Notes: generated by a model not told the origin, from the letters alone. 64,000 bases of DNA from Sarcophilus harrisii (GCF_902635505.1 NC_045429.1:220227997-220291996); one strand, 5' to 3'. Positions 10,330 through 21,357 are shown, counted from the stretch's first letter. Translations and numbers: made by a program.

Positions 10330-10740
10330 TCACATCTCTCCTGCCTTATACATTTAAGGCATTGAATGAAGCTGCTGGCATCAAGGTACATTCACTTTAG
10401 TTATAGGTAAGATGGGTAGGATTTAACTTTCAACAGTGATTTGCTGATACTCTGTTCTCTGGGACCAACTCCAATTTCTTCTGAGGGCCCAAAGTCAGCA
10501 TTGGAGCATTTTGGAATTAATTCATTTAAAAGCAGTCATTTTCTTTCACCTGAATCATATTTCTTGAAAAGCTTTGTTGATTAAGCAATCTGTTTAGAAA
10601 GATGCTATTTAAGGCACGGGAAGCTGGTAATTGATGGACGTGAATGAAAGATGTAATTAATATTGTGATTCTTATTTTTATATTTATGGAGATTTTCTGC
10701 CTGGTTAACAGTGACTAATCAAAGGTAGGCTATTTCTAAA
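10330..10740. promoter_or_regulatory. Candidate conserved non-coding element rich in homeodomain words
   Basis: Repeat-free, complex sequence with 'ggtaattgatggacgtgaat', 'gatgtaattaatattgtgat', 'gattaagcaatctgtttaga' and 'cagtgactaatcaaagg'. Closely spaced TAAT-type sites in otherwise balanced sequence are typical of developmental enhancers. It lies 26 kb downstream of HTR1E, so the target gene is open. Confidence 0.35.
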
Positions 10741-10927
10741 ATTTGAAGATCTTTGTCTTTTCCAATAAAACAAAACAAAACATTGCGTTATAAGGGGGAA
10801 AATATGTGCTGTTTAATCCATAAATTGTATTGTCTATCATTCCTTTTTTGGCTAGGTTCTTATTTTCTAGAAACAATCTTCATTCCCCTTCCTCTTTTTC
10901 TCCTTGTTCTATTCCTTATCAGAGAGA

Positions 10928-11133
10928 AAAAAAATTAGGTATTGGAAAGAACAATGAAATAGAATTTGAGACCTGAGTTCTAGTCTTGGCCTGGTGATCA
11001 ATTGGTTGTGAAACCTTAGATAAGTCATTTGATCTCTCTGGACCTCATTTGCAAAATGAGGAAATGAAAATGACAGTTGAACTAGGTAATCTCCAAGATT
11101 CCTTCTAGCTCAGATGTTTTATTATTCTGTGAT
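10928..11133 (+). repeat. MIR/THER-type CORE-SINE
   Basis: 'gacctgagttctagtcttgg', 'ctctctggacctcatttgca' and 'aaaatgaggaa' are followed by 'ctccaagattccttctagct', the THER1-like tail. Confidence 0.75.
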
Positions 11134-11144
11134 AATGGCTTTTA

Positions 11145-11375
11145 GGAGGAATGGTGGCACAATGGGGAAAAAACAACCAACCAACCAAAAACAACCAAAC
11201 ATTGGATTTTTGAATCAAAGAATATTAAAGTCAAACTTTGGCTCTGTTACTTTTTTATCCATATAATTTAAACCAAATAATTTCACTTCTCTAAAACTCT
11301 GTTTCATCATATTTTAAATGAGTTTGTACTAGAAAATCTTTCAATTCTAATATTTTAGTTCTTTTGATTTCTTAA
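11145..11375 (+). repeat. MIR/THER-type CORE-SINE, second copy
   Basis: More decayed neighbour of the previous copy: 'ggaatggtggcacaatgggg', 'ctctaaaactctgtttcatc' and 'gaaaatctttcaattctaat'. A CCAA-rich patch lies at 11178-11205. Confidence 0.6.
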
Positions 11376-11611
11376 ACTATCCACGTAAAATTCAGAAAAG
11401 ATCTCCCCAATGACCCATTTTCTCTTTCTAAAGATATTTCAGTTTCTACATATGGTAATTTTTTTAATTTGTATTCTCTTTGTTGGATTTTGATGACTTC
11501 TATTATTTCTTTTTTTTTCTTGCTCCTTTACAGAGTGTTTGCACTCTGGATTGGATGAATTTAAGTCTTCAGCCTTTTTTTATGAGGTGAGGAATGATCT
11601 CTACACTCTAG

Positions 11612-11800
11612 ATTGTTGTTGTCCTTTATTCTTGAAGAAGACCATGATCTTAAAGAAGGTGATGTTATTATTGATAAATTAATTGGATTTAAGTGAGAGA
11701 GAGCTGTGCAGTCACCAGTCTAACTTTCTAATTCAGATCTAGGTCTAGTGGCAAGATTATAACTGGATGACTGGAGATGGCCCTACAATGCAGATATTGA
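11612..11800 (+). repeat. 'gaagaggacca' SINE-like repeat
   Basis: 'gttgtcctttattcttgaag', 'aagaccatgatcttaaagaa', 'attggatttaagtgagagag' and 'ctggatgactggagatggcc' follow the family order. Confidence 0.8.
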
Positions 11801-11879
11801 TGAAAGATCACAAAAACTCTACTCTGTGCTATTAAAGAAACACAAAAATAATATTAAAATATATGATTGAATTTAAGGA

Positions 11880-12020
11880 TAATTTAGTTGAATGAGTGAG
11901 TGAATAAAAACAAATTCATTAAGCACTTATTTTGTGCCAAATACTGTTCTAAGTGCTAGGGAATACAAATATAAAAGTTTAGGCAGTTTCTTCTCTCAAT
12001 AAACTTTTAGTCTAATGGGA
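11880..12020 (+). repeat. Old mammalian repeat, 'cattaagcacttattttgtg' type
   Basis: 'aattcattaagcacttattt', 'tgtgccaaatactgttctaa' and 'gtgctagggaatacaaat' form a common marsupial/mammalian interspersed motif also seen at 14924 and 41575. Family name not assigned. 12021-12710 is unassigned. Confidence 0.5.
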
Positions 12021-12718
12021 ATAGGAATGTATTCCAGAAAGGAACACTTTGGTCCAGAAATTATTGGGAGTGAAACCATAGGGGAGGAGACTGACACATC
12101 TTATCCAGGAATAAAGGCAGAAGTGATTTGATTATAGGTCATGGTTCTAAAAGGGGGCAAAGTGGAAAGCAGGGGAAAAGGGGAAGAAGAAGTATTAGGA
12201 AAGTAGTATAAGGAAAGACTACTGCTGGCAAGACTACTGGTGAAGAGATTGTAACAGAGGTGGCCAGAGAGAAGAAAGTCAAGTGATCCACAGCTAGGGT
12301 ATCCCTGAAATAGAATCCCTAGAGAGGCAGACATTTTCTTGGCTATGAAGCCTACCCAATCCAAATGTAAGTGCTCTATCTTAATTCTGAAGTTTTCAGG
12401 GATTCTTAATGAAATGGGATTAGGTTCCTCCTTCAATTATTTTATGCTAACTTTGAGGGAAAGAAAAATCATAGAAAACATTTTCAGAACCAGGAAAGCA
12501 TCCATAGTGATAGAACTCCCTCATCTGTAATTGCCACTTTAAAACTGCAATTGATAGATTTCAGATAAAGAGTTTCCCTTGTACTCGTACTTATGCCCAA
12601 TATCCATGGCTTGTATGCTGACATGGGGGGCAGTGACAGGGGATCTCTAAGAAGGTAGCCACTCTACTTCTCCAGTTTTCATGTAGCTCGATTTACTTGC
12701 ATTCTTGACAGTTTAGTG

Positions 12719-13119
12719 CAGTGATTCTCAAAATATGGTCTAGCAGGGGTCCTCAAACCCTCAAACCCCTCAAATAGGGGGCCAGTTCACTGTCCCTCAG
12801 ACTGTTGGAGGGCTGGACTATAGTAAAAACAAAAACTTTGTTTTGTGGGCCTTTAAATAAAAAAAACTTCAAAGCCCTGGGTGAGGGGGATAAACGTCCT
12901 CAGCTGCTGCATCTAGCCCACTGGCCAGAGCTTGAGGACTCCTAGATCCTGGGGATCTCTGAAACCCTTTTAGAGGCTCTACAAATTCAAAAATAGTTTT
13001 TATTTCCAATATGATAAATGTCTATAAATATAACCCAGATAAACAAAAATGCTTTGGAGAGATCCTCAATAATTTTTAATAGGATAAAGATACTGAAAAC
13101 AAAAGTTTGAGAACCACTA
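12719..13119. repeat. MER5-like hAT transposon carrying a nested hAT insertion
   Basis: Left end 'cagtgattctcaaaatatgg' and right end 'agtttgagaaccacta' are hAT terminal inverted repeats. The body has 'gaaacccttttagaggctct' and 'aaaaatagtttttatttcc'. A second hAT element splits it at 12744-12944, so the MER5-like copy is the older. Confidence 0.75.
12744..12944 (+). mobile_element. Short hAT MITE ('caggggtcctcaaa' ends) nested in MER5-like element
   Basis: Begins 'caggggtcctcaaaccctca' and ends 'gagcttgaggactccta', imperfect terminal inverted repeats. The interior ('agttcactgtccctcagact', 'ttttgtgggcctttaaataa', 'ccctgggtgagggggataaa') matches the copy at 53738 in the same orientation. The 8-bp target duplication is not clean here. 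Confidence 0.8.
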
Positions 13120-13234
13120 GACTCTAGTGGGAGAAATAATACACTTAAAGGAGTGGTAGTTTTGGCTAGGGAGGAATAAAGGGACAGACTGTGGTCTACA
13201 GTTCCTCCTCTCTTCCCCATCAGCCCTTTCATAA

Positions 13235-13345
13235 TTCATAATAATATAATAGCTATCATTTATAAAGCATTTTACAGTTTGCAAATCACTTTACATATAT
13301 TCTCATTTCATTCACAAAACAACCTTTGAAGGCAGGTGCTATTAT
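13235..13345 (-). repeat. MIR-type fragment
   Basis: 'aatagctatcatttataaag', 'cattttacagtttgcaaatc' and 'actttacatatattctcatt' are the complement of the MIR 3' portion; a long SINE begins where it stops. Confidence 0.7.
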
Positions 13346-13572
13346 TGTTTTTCAGTCATGTCTGACTCTTTGTGATCCCATTTGGGGTTTTCTTGGCAAA
13401 GATACTGGAGTTATTTGCCATTTGTTTCTCCAGCTTATTTTACAGAAGAGGAAATTGAGGCAAACAGTGAAGTGTCTCACACAACTAATAAGTGTGAAAA
13501 GCCAGAGTTGAATTAAGGAAGTTGAATCTTCCTGACTTTGGGTGTGGTACTTTAATCCACCTGGTACCTTTT
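13346..13572 (-). repeat. Long CORE-SINE inserted next to/in MIR
   Basis: 'cagtcatgtctgactctttg', 'gggttttcttggcaaagata' and 'gaggaaattgaggcaaacag' are followed by a worn tRNA-like half. Frames at 13326-13685 derive from it. Confidence 0.85.
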
Positions 13573-13691
13573 CCTGCATGATCTCTAATGATATATAACA
13601 ACTTTCTGGTTGCTAGGCTTCCTAAAATATAGCAAAATATAGATTTAATGTGTCTTATGTTAGGGCTTAAGGCCATTCCTCCCATGCATTA

Positions 13692-13695
<4 letters not shown>

Positions 13696-13726
<31 letters not shown>
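13696..13726. repeat. (GT)n microsatellite
   Basis: About 15 uninterrupted units. Confidence 0.95.
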
Positions 13727-13730
<4 letters not shown>

Positions 13731-13866
13731 AAGGCAGTGCTATTGGGGATTATTTAATACTTCAAAGTTTCAATAACTCTGGGATTTCTTCAACATGATT
13801 ATGCACCATTTGTGTAGATTGCCAGTCATCTGAGCTTGCTTATTCTATGAAGCTTCATAGAACAAA

Positions 13867-14150
13867 CTCATATCCATAAATTCATTACAAGGCAACTAAA
13901 ATTCTGGAGGTCTTCTATCACACTCCCTTTTTTATTTTCCCTTCTTTTTAAATTTTTTAATTAAATTTTTTTATTTTCCATATATATAGTAAGTATATAT
14001 ATGTGGAGCTCACATCCATAAATTCATTACAAGGCAGCTAACTAAAATTCTGGAGGTCTTTTATCACACTCCCTTTTTTATTTTCCCTTCTTTTTAAATT
14101 TTTTAATTAAATTTTTTTATTTTCCATATATATAGTAAGTATATATATGT
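13867..14150. repeat. Tandem duplication of a 142-bp unit
   Basis: Unit 1 is 13867-14008 and unit 2 is 14009-14150. Both carry 'ccataaattcattacaaggc', 'aaaattctggaggtctt' and an identical AT-rich block ending 'agtaagtatatatatgt'. Only a few differences are visible, so the duplication is young compared with the surrounding repeats. Confidence 0.9.
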
Positions 14151-14290
14151 AGATAATTTTCAACATTCACTCTTACAGAATCTTATGTTCTAATTTTTTT
14201 CCCTCCCTCTCCTAGATGGCAAATAATCCAATATATGTTAAACATCTATCATACTCTCTTGACATCAAAAGTATATACCAAGAGAGAACA
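14060..14290 (-). repeat. L1 3' end
   Basis: 'agataattttcaacattcac', 'tctaatttttttccctccct' and 'aatccaatatatgttaaaca' are the complement of a marsupial L1 3' UTR. Its A-rich tail forms part of the duplicated unit. Confidence 0.7.
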
Positions 14291-14302
14291 TGAACTATGG
14301 CA

Positions 14303-14512
14303 GCTAGGGGTCAGTGGAACATAGGTTGGAGCTGTAATCAGAAGTCCTAAATTCATCTCTGCCTCAGATATTATTTGCTTCAGTTATAAAATGGAGCTAA
14401 TCATTTCGCTTACCTCACAGGGTAGTTGTGAAAATAAAAAATAATAATTTGTAAGGCACTTTGAAAACCTTAAAACACCATAAAATACAAATTAGCATTA
14501 TTTATTTATTAT
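14303..14512 (+). repeat. MIR-like SINE with tRNA-like head
   Basis: Head 'cagctaggggtcagtggaac' and tail 'cttacctcacagggtagttg' with 'gtaaggcactttgaaaacct'. Same composition as 33252-33512. 14513-14923 is unassigned. Confidence 0.65.
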
Positions 14513-14923
14513 TTTTTCATTCTGTTATGAGACCATCCCATCTTCTGTTTAGATGATATATTCTCTTAAGTACATCATTTATGCTGCTTCTATTTGTAAT
14601 ATGTTTCAGCCTGCTCATGAATTCACCATGTTCTTCTTTGAGAGATTTTTAAAAAGGGTTAAAGGGTTAAAGAAGATATTTCAAGGCTGATTGTCTGAGC
14701 ACCCCATTCCAAACAAATATGCTTATTGAGTTAGTGATCCCCAAGAAGAGTAGAAGGGTTTGAAGAAGACTTGAGTTAGAGATGAATAGAAGGTGCTAAT
14801 GGGCAGAAAAGATAATCTTCTTACTTGGTTTTCAACATTCACATTGTTGTCCCTTCCAACATCCAGGCAACTCCATTTCAGCCATTCCCAGAGATAGTCC
14901 TATGCCAGACTCCACCTCATTCA

Positions 14924-15050
14924 ATTAAATTAAATTTAATAAGTTTTTATTAAGAACTTACTTCATTCAATCTACTATGCAAAGTGCTGGAGGTACTAGG
15001 TTAAAAACCCAAAACAATCCTTTCCTTCAAATAGCTTTCTAAGATGTATA
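14924..15050 (+). repeat. Old mammalian repeat, 'cattaagcacttatt' type
   Basis: 'tttattaagaacttacttca', 'ctatgcaaagtgctggaggt' and 'actaggtt' resemble the copy at 11880. Confidence 0.4.
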
Positions 15051-15595
15051 TAGGTGGGCAACTTTTTAGAAGAAATTTTTTTTGGGGTAAATTTATTGTG
15101 TAGAGTTTTAGCTTTATCTTTCTTGGTCAGAGTAGGAATCTGAGGATCTTGTCTTGATTTGTTTAGAGTATTCTGTTTTTTTCAGAATTATCTACCCAAA
15201 GTGCAAGTTTTAGGAGGATATTCATTATAAAATGAATTTCATTTTTCCTACTACTAATAAAAATGGAAATTATTGCTTTTAACTCAAGCACCCTCTCAAG
15301 TACTTTGGCACAAGAAAACCAGAATATTTTACAATTAGATAGAAGTACAATGTATTTTGCTCCCACACAATTTTGCAAAGAACCTTCCTTTTAATGGACT
15401 CTTTTTATGCATTTGATTATGTTTGTAATAATTTGAAAAAATGTATATAAGTTCTTGTTCATATTTCTTTATATAATTGCTTCTCTGTGAAGCACACAAT
15501 ATGACCAAATTATAGGGTCTACATCATTTCAAACTAATATTTTCTAGATCTGTTTTTCATCTTGACATCTACTCAGCTTCCTCCATAAGAAGTTC
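15051..15595. other. Unassigned AT-rich, unique-looking sequence
   Basis: No repeat recognised; the small frame 15163-15378 (minus) has no family signature. Confidence 0.3.
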
Positions 15596-15599
15596 AATA

Positions 15600-16450
15600 T
15601 AATTCTCCCACATTATATGATTTTCATTAAAAAACCCCAAATTATTCAAATAAAAACAGCAATGTGGTTTAACTTTATGCTCAATAAACTGGAAAATATG
15701 ATAAAAGATAGTAAGAGACAATGTCAGAAGGTTTGTGGAAAAATAGCTACACTAATACACTATTGGTAGAACTATGAATTGGTTCAATTATTATGGAAAA
15801 CAATTTGGAATTATGCTAAAAATGATTAAAATATTTGCACTATTTGTTCTAGAAATTCAACTGCTAGTCAGTGAGGGCAATGATAAAAAGAAAGGTCTCA
15901 CAAATACTAAAATTTATAGTAGCACTACTTATAATGCCAGAGAACTGGGGAGAGGGGAGTAGTTATTTGGCAGCTGGCAAATAATAAAGCAAGTTACATG
16001 AATGTTATGATGTATAGACAACTATGGAGAAATGTGGGAAGATATATGAATTGATGCAAAGTAAAGTAAGTCAAGGGGCAGGTAGGAGGCACAGTGCATA
16101 AAACTCTAGGCCTGGAATTGGGACTATTAAACTTCCCGAGTTCAAATTTGGCCTCAAACACTTTTTACTGTGCGATTTGGGGTAAATAATTTAGCCCTAT
16201 TTGCCTCAGTTTCTTTATCTGTAAAATGAGATGGAGAAGGAAAGGGCAACCTACTCCAGTCCACTGTCAAATATGGTCATGAGGAGTCAAAGAGGACTGA
16301 AAAATGACAAAACAACTAAAGTAAGCAAACCAAGAAAAAAATTTATAAAATAACTTAGGAAAATATAGTTGAAGGAACAACAATATAATTGAAACTGAAT
16401 GTTGTAAAGTTATAATGACCATGTTTAACCTAAAGATGTTGTGGCAACAT
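15600..16450 (+). repeat. L1 ORF2 3' part, split by a SINE at 16075-16317
   Basis: 'acactattggtagaactatg' (tg-aattggtt), 'tggaaaacaatttggaatta' and 'gaattgatgcaaagtaaagt' are the L1 ORF2 C-terminal region; L1 text resumes at 16330. Decayed; the 62-codon frame at 15774-15962 is a remnant. Confidence 0.75.
16075..16317 (+). repeat. Full-length long CORE-SINE nested in L1, with target-site duplication
   Basis: Head 'ggggcaggtaggaggcacag', CORE with 'tgcctcagtttctttatctg', tail 'gtcatgaggagtcaaagagg'. Flanks 16063-16074 (aaagtaagtcaa) and 16318-16329 (aaagtaagcaaa) are a near-perfect duplication, so the SINE is younger than the L1. Confidence 0.9.
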
Positions 16451-17720
16451 CAATACATTTGCAGAGGACACAAATCTTCCAAGTCAGTACATATGTAATC
16501 AAATGAGTATATTACACTTGTTGCTTCATACACTTGCAATGCAACTACAAGGATTTTTGCTTCAACTACAGTTGCTCATGAGGTCTTCAAACATGGCCAT
16601 TTCTCCTTTCTATTTTATTAACTTTGAATAGAATGATTTAAAGATTCTTTTTATCTGTTTGGCTTAGCATTGTTTTGCCTAAGGACTGCAGGTACCATAA
16701 ATATTTTTTTCTTACTAAATCTCTAAACACAACTTTATAGGAAGTAAATTGTACTTTTGATATCTGAGATAGGATTTTAGAAAAAAAAATTTCATTTATT
16801 TAAAGAACCTAATTTTCTCTGGTAAAATTTTCTATTTTTGCCAATATTCTGCATGTTCACTTTCAAGATATTTGAATTTGTCAAGTTTTGTCCTCTCTGC
16901 AACTAAAACATTACTGTCTTCTCTATCTATAGAAGGATTTATGAATTGTTTTGGTGAATATAGATTATATTTTCTGGATTTGGGTTAATTTGTTTTTCTA
17001 TATTTCTTTTATTTCAATTTTTTTAGTTCCAGTTATTCCAGTGGACTTTCTTTTCAAATGGATTTATGTTTTTAACTATTACAAAGGACTATTATTTCAC
17101 TCTAGATATTAGACAATAAAATTCACAATAAATTTAAATTTAATTTTTGAAAATTTCAAATAATTACCTCCATACTTGAGTTATTTAAAATTTAAAAAAA
17201 AAAAACTTTCAGGTTTTTAGGAAACAATTTAATTATATTTTACCGCCAAAATGGATGACATTCAGAAATATCATAGAACTTTTTTGTACTTTTACTTTTT
17301 ACACACGTCTTCATACTTTGATCCAAATGCAATCATCTATAGCAATAACACATCTGATCCATGATCTGCATTTGTTGCTGATGATTTTTTGATGTTGATG
17401 ATGATAATTTTAGTATTTGACACAAGTCAACTCAAATTTAATCTTATTTGTGGATACCATATTAAATAATTATTGCATTGCAATAACTCTATTAGAACAG
17501 ATTATCCACATTCATCTTGCTTTTGTTGATTTGTACTTTATTTTAATTTTAAAAACTGTTCGTATTTATAAGATAGTTTACTCAAAAAAATTCAGGAATT
17601 TTAGCAATTGCTTTGCATCTTCCTCTCTCCAAGAGGAAGGTATGTCCTACAGTTTTCCAAATTTTTCTTTAATCCTCTTTATAATCTCCAATATTTTCAG
17701 CTCTCTTTTGATCATTTAGT
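16451..17720. other. Unassigned AT-rich 1.3 kb block
   Basis: No known repeat recognised; contains frames of 100 and 70 codons (17417-17719, 17608-17820) without family motifs. Might be an old transposon. Confidence 0.3.
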
Positions 17721-18074
17721 TAGCCAGTTCAATTATGCATTGCCCTTAATCCTTGAATCCTTTTTTAACCTCTTTGTCTTTTTAACCTACTTTGCCTTAC
17801 TACCACCTGGTAATTTTTAAACTTAGGTTACTCTCAATATGTTTTCTCTTGACTACTATGACTATAACTATGACTATTTCTCCTACTGCTCCTATTACTG
17901 CAGCTCAGTGGCTAACTGCTCTTGAGGGAAGTCATGAAATTACTAACTGAATCCAGTTAGGGCTATCTAATCTCAGCTGGGCCTTTACTGATACATGGTA
18001 CTTTTATATACTTTATTGACTATCCCATATTTCTTTTACTCTTCAATTTTAAAATTGAAGAATTTTATCTTAGA

Positions 18075-18420
18075 ATCTTAGAAATCTTAGAAAGAATGGG
18101 CAACAAACAATTCTTGCCTCTACTTCCTCATCATTTACTCACTTCTCAATGACTTTGTAATCTGGATTCTTGATCCCACATTTGACTGAAACTGTACTCT
18201 CAAAAGTTATCATTAATTTCTTAAGCGTGAAATCCATGCTTTTCTTGACTTCTTGAAGACTTTTGATATGGTTGACTATTCCCTTTGCTTGGATAGTCTT
18301 TTATCTCTTGAATTTCATGACCTGTATGACTAATTCTCTTCAGGTGCTTTTGAAGGATAGTCACAAATTTCCCTTTCTCCAAGTTTAGATATCCCTGTTC
18401 TTGCCTTCTTCTCTTTTTTC
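18075..18420 (+). repeat. L2 LINE ORF2 fragment (RT region)
   Basis: 'tgactgaaactgtactctca', 'aaagttatcattaatttctt' and 'gacttttgatatggttgact' follow the L2 RT order (TALxKVTND... FDTVDH). Decayed. Confidence 0.6.
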
Positions 18421-18621
18421 TTAAAAAACACAAAATAAAGGTGAAAAGCTGGGAGGAGAGAATGTTGGACGATGGTAGAGAAAGCCTGGAGAGTCAGGAG
18501 TGGAGCCTGGAAAAGAACAAAGACATGACGGGCCTAGGTATTTTCCTTAAAATGGAGATTCTTGGAGGAACCAGACAATCAGAAGAAGGAACTGCAGAAA
18601 TGGAGTTTATTTCCTTGTTCT

Positions 18622-18790
18622 AGTGGTCTAGAGGTTACTGGCTATAAGAGAGTTGTTAAGAATCCCCTTTAAATTGGCCGTGGGTTCTAGAGTGAAAGAA
18701 TTCACTCATTCCCAATTATTGGCTGTAAAATGAAAGTTTGTTGTTGGATAGAAATCAGTTTACCAATAGACTTCTGAGTCTATGATGAAT
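18622..18790 (-). repeat. Fossil LTR fragment, 3' part, minus orientation
   Basis: About 150 bases are the inverted counterpart of 19690-19860: plus text 'agagagttgttaagaatccc', 'aagaattcactcattcccaa' and 'gttggatagaaatcagttta'. An LTR end of a retrovirus-like element; incomplete, running into the (GA)n tract. 18430-18621 next to it is unassigned. Confidence 0.6.
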
Positions 18791-18810
18791 GTGTGGAAAG
18801 AAGAGCAGAA

Positions 18811-18812
18811 GG

Positions 18813-18844
<32 letters not shown>

Positions 18845-19200
18845 GAGAGACAGAGAGACAGAGAGAGAGAGACAGAGAGAGAGAGACAGAGAGAATGAGA
18901 GAGAGAAAGAAGAAGAAGAAGAGAGAAGAGGAAGAGAGAAGGAAGAGGAAGAGAGAGAGAAGAGCATGAGAGAGAGAGAGAATTAGAGAGACAGAGAGAA
19001 TGAGAGAAAGAGAGAAAAGGAAGGGAAAAAGAAGAGGAAGGGAGAAAAGAGAGAGAGAAGAGAGAAGGAGAGGAAGGGGGGAACAGAGAGAGAGTAAAGG
19101 AGGAGATAGAGACTGAGAGACAAAGACAGACAGACAGAGATAGAGACAAAGAGACATAATAGACAGAGTCAGAGACATAAAGAGACATACAGAGAAGCAG
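18811..19200. repeat. (GA)n-rich purine tract
   Basis: About 390 bases of GAGA, GACAGA and GAAGAA variants. Produces several spurious open frames on both strands (18755-19215). Confidence 0.97.
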
Positions 19201-19358
19201 AAAGACACAGTTCAAAAAGAGATAGCAGGGTATAAATTTTATTGTGGGAAATGGATTTTTTGGAATTGTGGATAGATGGGGAAACTTGGCACCCCAATAT
19301 GTCCTATAATTTCTAGTGCATAGAATCTAAGAGACTGCTAATGAAGAGGGAGGAAAAC

Positions 19359-19860
19359 TGTTAAATTGTGTTCCCTTTAAGATTATCATTCTTAGAGATT
19401 ATGCCCCCTTTTCTGATCTTAGAGATCAGGATCTCCCAGGCTCCCAGAAGTCTAGGTTTAGAGCCCATTCTCCCAGGGTAAGAGAAGCAATACTATTCAG
19501 GGGCAAATTGACTCCCATAGAAATTTCTAAATTCTCATTTAATTGAGGAATCCTGGTCTGATCAGCTCCGGCTGTCCCAGCCCCTACCAAGATACCCAAT
19601 ATAACAGCTTCTTAGAGCTAAACTGCTTTGCAGATGGCTAGGACCCTGCCCACTGATTCTCTCAGCATAAAATTCCATTTCTCAATAGATCTCTGCCACT
19701 ATAAAAGTCAGTCCCTTAGCACACTGATTTCTATCCAACAATAAACTTTCATTTTGCAACTAATAATTCGGGAATAAGGGAATTCTTTCACTTTAAACCT
19801 ACGGCCGATTAAAGGGGATCTTTAACAACTCTCTTAGTGCCACTAACCTCTTGACCACCA
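19359..19860 (+). mobile_element. Fossil solo LTR
   Basis: Proposed limits run from 'tgttaaattgtgttcccttt' to 'ctcttgaccacca' (TG...CA), about 500 bp. 'gccactataaaagtcagtcc' resembles a TATA region and 'ccaacaataaactttcattt' holds a poly(A) signal followed by a U5-like end. No internal retroviral genes adjoin. The left limit is uncertain and the class unassigned. Confidence 0.55.
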
Positions 19861-19984
19861 GGAAGTGAGAGCATTCAAACTCCATCACTAAGACTGGATT
19901 TTTCCTATGAAATCATTCTCTATTTTCTCTCTTCTGTCTCTTCCTACATAGTAGATAGTGGCTCAAAGGTCTCTCAGTAACTTA

Positions 19985-20588
19985 TTCTTTCTTTTTGAAG
20001 AGCATCAGTGACATCATTGGGTGATGTTTTGACTCATTCATAATTTAGATCTAAATAAAGAGAGTCACACAAAGTCATCATTCTCACTTGCTCTTCTGGA
20101 GTCATTGAAGTCCATTGGCAAGACAAAAATCAAGGTGATGACTCAGGATACAGTGGATAACCTTGGCTTTTGAATGTCTGACTAAAGTCTAAGCACTACA
20201 CAGAACCTATCTCATCCACCTTCATGGCCATTAGAAGAAATTGTTCTCATCCGTCTATTTCACCAGGGAAGTTTTCATATGCTTGTGGGTAGTCATCCCC
20301 CTAATTCCTCAATGAGTTTGATGCCTGTGGTTATTTGGTCCTGTCTGCCAAAATGGGTTTTTCTGCATTGGATGCTCAGCTTCTCTGAGCTACAGGTTAG
20401 AATTGGTTGACAGGTGGACACCAAAGGAGGGTGAACTACCTGAAAAAGATAGAGCAGGACCTCATACCAGAGGTATGTGTAACCCCCACATACAAGTCAT
20501 TCAATCAGAGAGCTATCTTTCAGCTCACATCAGTTCACTTGAGCAGGGGTGGGATTACAGAAAAACTGACCTGACCAAAAGTGCTGCA
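19985..20588 (+). repeat. Extended 'gaagaggacca' family repeat
   Basis: 'tttttgaagagcatcagtga', 'gtgatgactcaggatacagt' and 'ggataaccttggctttt' match the family head, followed by a further ~400 bases ('ttcatggccattagaagaaa', 'gtgggtagtcatcccc') that may be the longer parent. The frame at 20403-20648 belongs to it. Confidence 0.5.
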
Positions 20589-20603
20589 ATACTAATAAAC
20601 TTT

Positions 20604-21357
20604 AAAAAAAATTATTACTTTTTATTTACAAGTTATATGCATGGGTAATTTTACAGCACTGACAATTGCCAAACTTTTTGTTCCAATTTTTCCCCTCCTT
20701 CCCCCCACCCCCTCCCCTAGAAGGCAGGATAACCAATACATGTTAAATATATTAAAGTATAAATTAAATACAAAATAAGTATACATGTCCAAACAGTTAT
20801 TTTGCTGTACAAAAAGAATCGGACTCTGAAATATTGCACAATTAGCCTGTGAAGGAAATTAAAAAAAATATGTAGGCGGGCAAAAATATAGGGATTGGGA
20901 ATTCAATGTAATGGTTCTTAGTCATCTCTCAGAGTTCTTTTGCTGGGTGTAGCTGGTTCAGTTCATTACTGCTCTTTTGGAGCTGCTTTGGTTCATCTCA
21001 TTGCCGAGGATGGCCAGGTCCATCAGAAATGATCATCATATGGTATTGTTGTTGAAGTATATAATGATCTCCTCGCCCTGCTCGTTTCACTCAGCATCAG
21101 TTCACGTAAGTCTCTCCAGGCCTTTCTGAAATCATCCTGTTGGTCATTTCTTACTGAACAATAATATTCCATAATATTCATATACCACAATTTATTTAGC
21201 CATTCCCCAATTGATGGGCATCCACTCAGTTTCCAGTTTCTGGCCACTACAAGGAGGGCTGCCACAAACATTCGTGCACATACAGGTCCCTTTCCGTTCT
21301 TTAAGATCTCTTTGGGATATAAGCCCAGTAGTAACACTGCTAGATCAAAGGGTATGC
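20604..21357 (-). mobile_element. 5'-truncated L1 with perfect 14-bp target-site duplication
   Basis: Flanks 20590-20603 and 21358-21371 are identical (tactaataaacttt). The element carries the L1 3' UTR and, on the minus strand at about 21023-21357, an open ORF2 C-terminus: PFDLAVLLLGLYPK, MFVAALLVVARNW, NKLWYMNIMEYYCSVRND and LMLSETSRARRS, all matching L1 ORF2 order. This is the best-preserved L1 here. Its tail next to the duplication is A/T-mixed rather than pure poly(A). Confidence 0.92.

Noticed and set aside
12101-12436. 111-codon minus frame
   Set aside because: No motif; low-complexity Ser/Leu-rich antisense of purine-rich DNA.
13867-14150. CRISPR-like or satellite array
   Set aside because: Only two adjacent units without spacers; a simple tandem duplication in a vertebrate genome.
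18755-19215. Frames of 65-151 codons rich in Ser-Leu or Arg-Glu
   Set aside because: Translations of the (GA)n tract.
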